From the NCBI GenBank assembly GCA_007129775.1, contig SKUV01000030.1, positions 1-10,252 of the forward strand: a stretch of 10,252 nt of DNA, in the 5' to 3' direction. The notes under the pieces are model-generated. The model ran no database searches and was not told where the DNA came from. It saw only the letters and a list, made by a program, of their open reading frames with translations. Numbering within the stretch: position 1 is the first letter of the stretch; every line of letters starts with the position of its first letter. Made by a program: the position numbers and the translations under genes. This DNA is from Paracoccaceae bacterium (GTDB taxonomy: Bacteria; Pseudomonadota; Alphaproteobacteria; Rhodobacterales; Rhodobacteraceae). This document shows positions 1 to 5,932 of the stretch, piece by piece.

Positions 1-23
1 ACTACCGTTTCGACCCGTCCCCC

Positions 24-60
24 GCCGCTCTTCGGCATGTGTGAAGTGCCGGAGAGCGGC
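24..60. other. Strong hairpin of unknown role
   Basis: Arms 24-37 and 47-60 pair over 14 bp with a single G-U wobble (read on the plus strand) around a 9-nt loop. No T-run follows on either strand, so it is not a canonical intrinsic terminator. It could end a gene lying left of the window, or belong to a small RNA or repeat element. The pairing is seen directly; the role is unknown. Confidence 0.5.
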
Positions 61-221
61 TCCCGTATCGCACAGGAGCCTGAGACGATCTTAAGACAAG
101 AATACGGTTTGCCCATCCATGCCGACCCCCTTCACGGCAGACAGTATGAATCAGAAATCACGCCGGATGGGAATCCCGCAGACTCAAGCTGGTCCTGACC
201 TACTCAAACGGCTGCGAATCG

Positions 222-252
222 TTGACTCCGCCGCGGTGATCGACCGTAATTT
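222..252 (+). promoter_or_regulatory. Possible sigma-70 promoter for the L,D-transpeptidase gene
   Basis: TTGACT at 222-227 is close to the -35 consensus. TAATTT at 247-252 could serve as a -10 but leaves a 19-bp spacer; the overlapping CGTAAT at 245-250 gives 17 bp but matches less well. Transcription would start about 30 bp before the ATG at 288. This is consensus matching only. Confidence 0.3.
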
Positions 253-287
253 TCCGCAACAACAACAAGATCGGCGGAGTACGGACG

Positions 288-740
288 ATGGGAGATTTGC
301 GCAAGCGCCTCGGCGCAGGAGTGGTGGCGGGCCTCGTTGGGCTTGTCCTTTCGGGCGCCGGGATTGCCCAGGCTGAAACAAGCAACCTGCTGGTGCGCGT
401 TTTCGTCGAAGACCAAGAGATGCATGTGTTCCACGGCGGCCGGCTGATCCATCAATGGCCTGTGTCCACCGCGCGGGCCGGCAAGATCACACCGCGCGGG
501 CAATGGACGGCGCAATGGCTCTCGCGCAACCACCGCTCCAGCCGCTACAACAACGCGCCGATGCCCTATTCGATCTTCTATGACGGCCATTACGCCGTCC
601 ATGGCACCGACCAGATCGGCCTGCTTGGGCAGCCCGCCAGCGCCGGCTGCGTGCGGCTGCACCCCGACAATGCCCGCATCCTGTTCGAGATGGCCCGGAC
701 GGAAGGGCTGCAGAATGTCCAGATCGTGGTGATGGAATAG
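288..740 (+). CDS. Small exported L,D-transpeptidase (YkuD domain)
   Basis: This is a 150-residue YkuD-family L,D-transpeptidase. The family forms 3-3 crosslinks in peptidoglycan or attaches proteins to it, acting in the periplasm through a catalytic cysteine. Residues 1-29 form a signal peptide: Arg/Lys at the N-terminus, a hydrophobic core, then an Ala-X-Ala site before Glu30. The YkuD domain fills the rest. The conserved HGT is at 105-107, followed by the S-A-G-C-V-R active-site motif with Cys121 as nucleophile and Arg123. There is no LysM or other wall-binding domain, so it is a minimal catalytic unit. The ATG at 288 has GGAG at 276-279, 8 nt upstream. It appears monocistronic and converges on the transporter operon. 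The family call is firm; the exact crosslinking reaction is not visible. Confidence 0.9.
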   Translation: MGDLRKRLGAGVVAGLVGLVLSGAGIAQAETSNLLVRVFVEDQEMHVFHGGRLIHQWPVSTARAGKITPRGQWTAQWLSRNHRSSRYNNAPMPYSIFYDGHYAVHGTDQIGLLGQPASAGCVRLHPDNARILFEMARTEGLQNVQIVVME

Positions 741-746
741 GCTCCA

Positions 747-776
747 CCGCGGCCCCCTTCGGAAAAGGGGCCGCGG
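747..776. terminator. Convergent hairpin, possible bidirectional terminator
   Basis: Perfect 10-bp arms (CCGCGGCCCC at 747-756, its complement at 767-776) enclose a 10-nt loop. It lies between the stop of the L,D-transpeptidase (740) and the stop of the permease (786), where a shared terminator is expected. Neither side has a real T-run, so termination may be weak or Rho-assisted. Confidence 0.5.
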
Positions 777-785
777 GCGTGCGCC

Positions 786-2510
786 TCAGCGGAACAACTC
801 CGACATCGACTTGCCGATCACCTTGGTTGCGCTGAAGACGAGGATCAGCGTCACCACGATGGTGATCGCCCCGATCGCCGCGGCGGCCTGAATCTCCTGA
901 CTCTCCAGCCGTTCGTAAATTGCGATGGAGATGGTCTTCCACTGCGCCGAATAGAGCATGACTGTCGTGCTCATCTCCGAAATCAGCGTGGTGAAGACGA
1001 TGATCGCCCCGGCGAGGATCCCCGGCGCGATCAGCGGCACGGTGACCTTGCGCATGGTGTAGCCCCATGTGGCGCCGGCGACGGCCGAGGCTTCCTCCAT
1101 CTTCGGGTCCACCTGCCCCACCGCGGCCACGACCGAGCGGTAGATATAGGCGATGCGGCGCACGAAATAGCCGATCACGAGAATGATCGCCGTGCCGGTC
1201 AGCACCACGGGCCCGCTGTTGTAGGTTACCAGAAGCGCCACGCCGGTCACGATCCCCGGAAGGATGAAAGGCAGCATGATCGTCAGATCCAGCGCCCATT
1301 TGCCGGCGAATTTCTTGCGCTCGGCCACATAGCCCGTCAGCGTTCCGAAGATCACGCAGGCGATGGTGGCCACGGTCGCCAGCAAAAGGCTGTTCTGGAG
1401 CGGCTGCATCACCCGGCTGAAGACGTACTGGTAATTGCCCCAGCCGTATTGCGTGGGCCAGAGCGTGCCCGGCCAGCGTTCGGCGAACGAGGTGAACAGG
1501 ATCACCGCCTGCGGCAGCAGCGCAAAGGCCAGAAGCCCCCAGACATAGACATAGGCGATGATCTTGATGCCGCGCCCGGTATGCTGGGCCGCGCGGCGGG
1601 TGGTGCTGCCCACGGTGATGAAGCGACGCTTCTTGTTGAACCGGATCAGCAGCAGGATCGCCACCAGCGTGATCGCCACATTCACCAGCGCGATGGCCGC
1701 GGCCCCGTTCAGGTTGAAGAAACCGTGGATCTGGAAATACATCAGCGTGGAGAGCACATACATCTCGCCCCCCAGAATAGCGGGCACGCCGAATTCGCCC
1801 AAGGCCTCGATCATCACGATCATCGCACCTGCCAGCATCGGCGGGATCGCCAGCGGCAGGACCACGGTGCGAAGCACCCGCGCGCGCGAGGCGCCCATCA
1901 CCTTGGCGCTTTCCTCCAGATGCGGATCCACCGCCGCCAGCGCCCCCTGCACGAACAGGAAGACATAGGTGAAATTCGACAGCACCATGGCAAGGATCAC
2001 GCCGTTATAGCCATAGATCGGCGGCACCGAGATGCCGAACCATTCGCCCAGATAATGGGTGAAGATGCCCGACCGGCCGAACAGGATCACCCATGCATAG
2101 GCCCCGATGAAGGGGGGCGAGATCAGCGGGATGATCGACAGCGACAGGATCAGCGGCTTGAATCGCATGTCCACCCGGGCCACGAAATAAGCCATGGGCA
2201 GCGCCACGAGCGTGGACAGGATGGTGACCACGACGCCGATGATCAGCGTGTTGCGCAGCGCGTTCTGATAAAGCCGCGAGGTCCAGAACCGCTCGAAATT
2301 GGCGAAGGTGGCATTGGCAAAGCTGATCACCTCTCCGGCCGGGGCGAAGCTGTTGGCGAGCGTCTTCAGGATCGGATAGACCATGAAGGCGACCAGCACG
2401 AAGAGCGTCAGCGCACCGGCGATCCACGGCAGGTAATCGGGGCCGCGGCGCTGGCCGGGAATGGCGGGTTCGGGAACCGGGGCGGCTTCGGCGCGGGCGA
2501 GATCGGTCAT
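786..2510 (-). CDS. Fused two-domain ABC transporter permease, FbpB/AfuB type
   Basis: This 574-residue inner-membrane protein carries two BPD_transp_1 permease domains in one chain, as in FbpB/AfuB-type importers. Roughly 12 hydrophobic segments are visible. Each half has the cytoplasmic EAA loop that docks on the ATPase: about 199-240 in the first half (starting E-E-S-A-K-V-M-G-A) and about 471-511 in the second (M-E-E-A-S-A-V-A-G-A). A charged linker near 291-316 separates the halves. The start ATG overlaps the stop of the upstream ATPase gene by 4 bp (ATGA), so translation is very likely coupled. It is the last gene of the operon. The fold and transport role are clear. The substrate is not: ferric iron is the default label for this architecture, but AfuABC relatives move hexose phosphates and others move aminoethylphosphonate, thiamine or polyamines. 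Confidence 0.9.
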   Translation of the reverse strand: MTDLARAEAAPVPEPAIPGQRRGPDYLPWIAGALTLFVLVAFMVYPILKTLANSFAPAGEVISFANATFANFERFWTSRLYQNALRNTLIIGVVVTILSTLVALPMAYFVARVDMRFKPLILSLSIIPLISPPFIGAYAWVILFGRSGIFTHYLGEWFGISVPPIYGYNGVILAMVLSNFTYVFLFVQGALAAVDPHLEESAKVMGASRARVLRTVVLPLAIPPMLAGAMIVMIEALGEFGVPAILGGEMYVLSTLMYFQIHGFFNLNGAAAIALVNVAITLVAILLLIRFNKKRRFITVGSTTRRAAQHTGRGIKIIAYVYVWGLLAFALLPQAVILFTSFAERWPGTLWPTQYGWGNYQYVFSRVMQPLQNSLLLATVATIACVIFGTLTGYVAERKKFAGKWALDLTIMLPFILPGIVTGVALLVTYNSGPVVLTGTAIILVIGYFVRRIAYIYRSVVAAVGQVDPKMEEASAVAGATWGYTMRKVTVPLIAPGILAGAIIVFTTLISEMSTTVMLYSAQWKTISIAIYERLESQEIQAAAAIGAITIVVTLILVFSATKVIGKSMSELFR

Positions 2511-3658
2511 GCCGCCATCCCCCCGCGGGCATCTGCGCCGGCCGCGACGAAGACCGTCGCATCCTCGGCGAGCAGCCCGAAGGCGACCTCGTCACCCTCT
2601 TCCACACCCTCGGCAAACCCGGGACTGTCGATGATGACCGGGCCGCGGGCCTCGGCGCTTTCCACCATGTAGCGCACGAAACTACCCAGAAACTGGATGC
2701 GCATGGCCCGGCCGCGCGGCGCGTCGGGGGCCTTGTCGGCGGCCTTGATCCAGAGCTTTTCGGGCCGCGCCATCAGCAGCCCGGGCATGTCGGGCGTGAA
2801 CCAGTCCTCCTCGCCGCTGACTGCGGGCTGGAGCCGAACGCCCTCGAACGCCGCGCCGCCCTTCAGCGTGCAGGCGGCGGCGCCCTCAGCCTGCGGGCCG
2901 AGGCGGCAGGGCAAGAAATTCGCCTTGCCGATGAAATCGGCCACGAACAGAGAGGCCGGGCGCGCATAAATCTCGTAAGGCGCGCCGATCTGTATCAGCC
3001 GGCCCTTTGAAAACACCGCGATCTGGTCGGAAATGGCCATCGCCTCTTCCTGATCGTGGGTGACATAAAGCGCCTTCACACCCAGCGATTTCTGCAGTCG
3101 GCGGATCTCGTCGCGCATCTCCACGCGCAGCTTGGCGTCGAGATTGGCCAGCGGCTCGTCCAGCAGCAGCATCCCCGGCTCATAGACCAGCGCCCGCGCG
3201 ATGGAGACGCGCTGCTGCTGGCCGCCTGACAGATCGGCCGGAAACCGGTGCGCGAGCCCGTCGAGGCGCAGCATCTCCAGCACCCGGGTCACACCGCGGC
3301 GCACCTGATCTTCGGAGGCGCGGCGCAGCCGCAGGCCATAGGCGGCATTCTCGAATACCGTCAGATGGGGAAACAGCGCGTAAGACTGAAACACCATGCC
3401 GATGTTGCGCTGAAAGGCGTTCATGCGCCGGAAATCGCTGCCATCCTGCAGGATCTCGCCCGAAGTCACCGTTTCCAGCCCGGCGATCATGCGCAGGGTC
3501 GTGGTCTTGCCGCAGCCCGAGGGGCCGAGCATGGTGAAGAACATGTCCCCCGAGATCGCGAAATTCACGTCCCGGACTGCGGTGACCGGGCCCTCGTCGG
3601 TCTGGAAGGTCTTGGTCAGATCGCGGACTTCGAAACGGCCGGAGGCTTGGGCGGTCAT
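2507..3658 (-). CDS. ABC transporter ATP-binding protein, FbpC/PotA type
   Basis: The ATPase subunit (383 aa) powers the importer from the cytoplasmic face. All nucleotide-binding motifs are intact: Walker A GPSGCGKT at 45-52, Q-loop Gln91, signature LSGGQQQR at 143-150, Walker B LLLDEP at 164-169, the D-loop A-N-L-D just after it, and switch His201. The C-terminal part, about 295-372, looks like the TOBE_2 beta-barrel typical of FbpC/PotA/MalK-like ATPases. The ATG at 3658 has AAGG about 9 nt upstream. It starts 43 bp after the PP2C-like gene and overlaps the permease gene by 4 bp. A two-domain permease needs two copies of this subunit. The motifs are seen directly; the substrate class is inferred from neighbours. 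Confidence 0.94.
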   Translation of the reverse strand: MTAQASGRFEVRDLTKTFQTDEGPVTAVRDVNFAISGDMFFTMLGPSGCGKTTTLRMIAGLETVTSGEILQDGSDFRRMNAFQRNIGMVFQSYALFPHLTVFENAAYGLRLRRASEDQVRRGVTRVLEMLRLDGLAHRFPADLSGGQQQRVSIARALVYEPGMLLLDEPLANLDAKLRVEMRDEIRRLQKSLGVKALYVTHDQEEAMAISDQIAVFSKGRLIQIGAPYEIYARPASLFVADFIGKANFLPCRLGPQAEGAAACTLKGGAAFEGVRLQPAVSGEEDWFTPDMPGLLMARPEKLWIKAADKAPDAPRGRAMRIQFLGSFVRYMVESAEARGPVIIDSPGFAEGVEEGDEVAFGLLAEDATVFVAAGADARGGMAA

Positions 3659-3701
3659 CGGACATAACCTTTCTGATGCGGATCGGGACGGGGTCGGTCG
3701 G

Positions 3702-4718
3702 TCAGGCGCCGGGCGGCGGAGCGCGGCGCGCGATCAGGATCGTGCGGTCATCGCCAAAGCGGCCCGGCGCGCAACCCTTGGTGCTGGCAAAGGGGCCGAT
3801 CCGGTCGGGATCGACTTCGTCGGCATGACGCAAGGCTGCCTCCCATGCGGCGAGCGTGGCGGCCTCGGGGATGGCGGGATAGCCATCGGAGAAAATCTCG
3901 AGCGTCTCGACCGACTCGAGCGGAAGGTCGCGGACAAGGGCATGTGGGGTGGCATCGGCCAGCCCGTCGATCACTTCGGCGGCAAAGGCCCCAGGGTCGC
4001 GGCGCACACCCGAGAGGCCCGACGCCAGCACCTGCGCCACCCGGCCCGCATCCCCCCCGAACGCCGACAGAACCTGCGGATCGGCCACCACATCGGCCGC
4101 GATGCGCGCGCCGTCCTGCGCTGTCAGGGGCGCGGGCGCGGGGCTGTCGGGGCCGAGCCCCTGCACGATCATCTCGCGCACCACAGGGCGAATCGCCTCT
4201 GCCGATATCCCGCGCCCGGCGAGGATCGCCCAGCCCGCTGCCCGGGCCGCCGAAAAGACGCGGTCGGCGGGGAAGTCATGACGCAAAATCTCGTTACCGT
4301 TCACCCGGATCGCGCAATCGCCGATGCAGACCAGGCGGACTTGCCCGGGCGCGAAGAACGCGCCCGCGAGCGTTGTGCGGAACCGGTGCCGGCCAGACGC
4401 GACTTCGTCCATCCCAAGGCCCAGCCGTTCGTAGACGGCGCGCACCCCGGCATTGGCGATGGCCACGACGCGCGCCACGTCGGGCGGCTCGGAAAAGGGG
4501 GATGCGGCCATCTCCTGAAGCGCGCGCATCGCCGCGCGCGAGGCCAGCCGGCCGCCCGTCGCCCTTTGGCCCAACGCATCATCATAGCGCCGGCCCGAAA
4601 TATCCGTGGCTCCGTCCAGAACCGCCAGCGCCGTGCCCGGCACCATCACGGCCTGATCCTCGTTGCCGTCCGGATCGGAGGGATCCTTGGCGCAGGTGAA
4701 GAATTCCACACAGAGCAC
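3702..4718 (-). CDS. PP2C-like protein phosphatase inside an ABC transporter operon
   Basis: From the proposed GTG start the product has 338 residues and resembles metal-dependent PP2C phosphatases. Visible landmarks in order: N-E-D at 19-21, V-L-D-G-A-T-D around Asp35 (in place of the usual D-G-x-G-G), I-G-D-C-A-I-R near 132-138 (the GDSR-like strand), S-D-G at 277-279, and G-D-D-R-T-I with Asp323/Asp324 near the end. The acidic residues that usually hold two Mn/Mg ions are therefore kept. No signal peptide or membrane segment is evident, so it is probably cytoplasmic. GTG at 4718 was chosen because GGAAGG lies 9 nt upstream; an open frame extends to 4865 but would overlap the binding-protein gene and its terminator. 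The gene sits between the binding protein and the ATPase, which is unusual. A phosphoprotein or a small phosphorylated substrate are both possible targets. Confidence 0.72.
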   Translation of the reverse strand: MLCVEFFTCAKDPSDPDGNEDQAVMVPGTALAVLDGATDISGRRYDDALGQRATGGRLASRAAMRALQEMAASPFSEPPDVARVVAIANAGVRAVYERLGLGMDEVASGRHRFRTTLAGAFFAPGQVRLVCIGDCAIRVNGNEILRHDFPADRVFSAARAAGWAILAGRGISAEAIRPVVREMIVQGLGPDSPAPAPLTAQDGARIAADVVADPQVLSAFGGDAGRVAQVLASGLSGVRRDPGAFAAEVIDGLADATPHALVRDLPLESVETLEIFSDGYPAIPEAATLAAWEAALRHADEVDPDRIGPFASTKGCAPGRFGDDRTILIARRAPPPGA

Positions 4719-4727
4719 GGCTGCGAG

Positions 4728-4733
4728 CCTTCC
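4728..4733 (-). promoter_or_regulatory. Ribosome binding site deciding the GTG start of the PP2C-like gene
   Basis: GGAAGG on the minus strand lies 9 nt before GTG 4718. A second in-frame GTG at 4709 would be 18 nt away, too far for this site. The longer frame up to 4865 has no comparable support and would overlap the preceding gene. Confidence 0.5.
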
Positions 4734-4746
4734 GATTGCGACACAG

Positions 4747-4780
4747 AAAAACGCCGCCGCGGGGTTGGCCCGCGACGGCG
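4747..4780 (-). terminator. Intrinsic terminator after the substrate-binding protein gene
   Basis: On the minus strand, arms 4780-4769 and 4763-4752 form a 12-bp GC-rich stem (one U-G wobble) with a 5-nt loop, followed directly by five T residues (4751-4747). It begins 14 nt after the binding-protein stop and ends 28 nt before the start of the PP2C-like gene. This is the most convincing terminator in the window. Because the other transporter genes follow on the same strand, it probably acts as a partial terminator that favours the binding-protein transcript. Confidence 0.85.
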
Positions 4781-4794
4781 CATGGTCGTCTCCG

Positions 4795-5760
4795 TTACTG
4801 AGCGAACAGGTCGTCCCAGCGGCGGATGTTTTCGTCCCGGGTCTGGGCTGCCAGAGCCGCGTCATAGGGGAAGGTCACGATATCCGCGGTCGCTGCCAGC
4901 CCGTCGGGTGCGGCCACATCGGCGCGCACCGACCGGCGGTTGGTGCTTGCCACGATCTCGTGCGCTTCTTTCGAGTTCAGGAAGTCGAGGAACAGTTCGG
5001 CATTGGCGCGATTCGGCCCGCCGTCGATGATGGCCGAGGCGTCGAAACGCAGGCCGGTGCCGTCGGAGGGATAGATCGCCGCCACGGGAAAGCCATCATC
5101 GAGCATGTTCTTGATGTTGGCCTCGCCGGTCACGCCGATCTCGATCTCGCCGCGGCCCACGTCCTGAAACACCGCCTGCGAAGAGGTGACGAAGCGCGCG
5201 TTGTTCATCACACCTTCGGCCACGTCCCAGCCGTGCAGCTGCAGGATCTGGGCAAGCTGCGCATAGGCCGAGCCCGACAGCGAGGGGTTGGCGAGGATGA
5301 TCTTGCCCTCATAGCGCGGATCGGCCAGATCGTCCCAGCTTTGGGGATGCTCGTCTTCGGGCAGCAGGCGGGTATTCACGATGAAGGCCTGCAGCGGCAT
5401 CGAGCAGCCGTAATAGGTGTTGTCCTCGCCGATCACGTCGGGCGAGAAATTCTCCAGCTCCGAGCTTTCGTAAGAGGCGAACAGCCCCGGATTGGCGAGG
5501 AACGCCTCGCTTGATGCGCAGATGATCACGTCACCGCGCGGGTTGGCGCGCTCAGCGGCGATCCGTGTGAACAATTCGCCCACGCCGGCGTTGATGGCCG
5601 AGACAGTGATCCCGGGGTATTTTTCGCTGAAGGCGTCGATCAGCAGCTCGCCGGCGTTGCCGGCCGGGTTGTAGACCACGACCTGCCCCTCCTGCGCCTG
5701 CACGGCGCCGAAGGCAGCGACGGCAAAGCCGGCGGCGAGAAAAGCGGTTCTGGTTGCCAT
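4795..5760 (-). CDS. Periplasmic substrate-binding protein, FbpA/AfuA-like
   Basis: This 321-residue solute receptor delivers ligand to the permease. Residues 1-23 form a signal peptide (Arg4, hydrophobic core, Ala-X-Ala-type site), so the mature protein is periplasmic. The family pattern is V-V-V-Y-N at 27-31, then G-E-L-F-T-R-I near 61-67, P-R-G-D-V-I near 74-79, and Y-P-S-D-G-T at 230-235 ahead of the C-terminal lobe. Ferric-binding homologues carry a tyrosine pair after the strand at about 205-210, but here I read V-T-G-E-A-N. The only two cysteines in the protein are Cys81 and Cys119. ATG 5760 is preferred because AGGGAGA at 5773-5767 is 6 nt upstream; an in-frame ATG at 5784 lacks a spaced site. 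It is the first gene of the operon. The ligand is not established; iron, aminoethylphosphonate and sugar phosphates are all known for related proteins. Confidence 0.88.
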   Translation of the reverse strand: MATRTAFLAAGFAVAAFGAVQAQEGQVVVYNPAGNAGELLIDAFSEKYPGITVSAINAGVGELFTRIAAERANPRGDVIICASSEAFLANPGLFASYESSELENFSPDVIGEDNTYYGCSMPLQAFIVNTRLLPEDEHPQSWDDLADPRYEGKIILANPSLSGSAYAQLAQILQLHGWDVAEGVMNNARFVTSSQAVFQDVGRGEIEIGVTGEANIKNMLDDGFPVAAIYPSDGTGLRFDASAIIDGGPNRANAELFLDFLNSKEAHEIVASTNRRSVRADVAAPDGLAATADIVTFPYDAALAAQTRDENIRRWDDLFAQ

Positions 5761-5826
5761 GTCGGTTCTCCCTGGTTGCGACATCCTTGCTCTTATCGGT
5801 TCAGGATGACATAACTGCGACAGAAT

Positions 5827-5838
5827 GCAACCGGTTGC
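5827..5838. promoter_or_regulatory. LacI-family-type operator palindrome between divergent genes
   Basis: GCAACCGGTTGC is a perfect 12-bp palindrome with the central CG and flanking AAC/GTT typical of LacI/GntR-type operators. It lies 67 bp before the binding-protein start and 95 bp before the nagB start, so one regulator could control both. The half-site GGTTGCG recurs at 5774-5780. No regulator gene is present in the window. The palindrome is seen; the protein family is inferred from operator style. Confidence 0.55.
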
Positions 5839-5865
5839 GTAAATTTTCGAAACTGACTAGCCTAA

Positions 5866-5878
5866 CCATTGATAATGG
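5866..5878. promoter_or_regulatory. Inverted repeat with GATAAT, candidate -10 or operator
   Basis: CCATT-gat-AATGG is a 5-bp inverted repeat with a 3-nt centre. It contains GATAAT (5871-5876), five of six matches to a sigma-70 -10 box on the plus strand, placed about 57 bp before the nagB ATG. No good -35 is visible at normal spacing. It also slightly resembles part of a Fur box, but only one hexamer matches. Confidence 0.25.
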
Positions 5879-5932
5879 CCTGTCGGCGGCGGATCGCCCG
5901 GCGACGGGGGGCGCGGCAATCAGGGGGCATTC

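Larger units (their letters stand above)
1..287. other. Left-edge region without a supported gene
   Basis: Apart from the hairpin at 24-60 and a possible promoter near 222-252, I see no supported gene. Plus-strand frame 1 stays open from base 1 to a stop at 196-198, and a minus-strand frame stays open from an ATG at 116 to the left edge. Neither shows the strong GC bias at third positions of the real genes nor a recognisable motif. The minus-strand frame does have a purine-rich site (GAAGGGGG) about 9 nt before its ATG, so the start of a divergent gene is not excluded. Confidence 0.4.

Noticed and set aside
1..116. Minus-strand frame open from ATG 116 to the left edge, with a purine-rich site upstream
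   Set aside because: Only 38 codons are visible, third-position GC is clearly lower than in the real genes, and no motif is recognisable. It would need sequence left of the window to judge.
119..376. 85-codon plus-strand frame overlapping the L,D-transpeptidase start
   Set aside because: It overlaps the signal-peptide region of the transpeptidase in another frame and shows no family features.
1449..2672. Long plus-strand open frame opposite the permease gene
   Set aside because: Its translation is rich in His, Arg, Gln and Asp with no family motif, and it lies fully antisense to the permease gene and the end of the ATPase gene. This is the usual mirror of GC-rich codon use.
4719..4865. N-terminal extension of the PP2C-like protein
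   Set aside because: It would run through the terminator and into the binding-protein gene, has no spaced ribosome site and no PP2C features.
3423..5030. 535-codon plus-strand open frame opposite the ATPase, phosphatase and binding-protein genes
   Set aside because: It crosses three well-supported minus-strand genes and the terminator, and its composition is low-complexity Arg/Gly/Ala. No domain is recognisable.
786..5760. Naming the transporter genes fbpA, fbpB and fbpC
   Set aside because: The architecture fits, but the iron-binding tyrosine pair is not seen in the receptor and the neighbours suggest a different ligand, so a ferric gene symbol is not supported.
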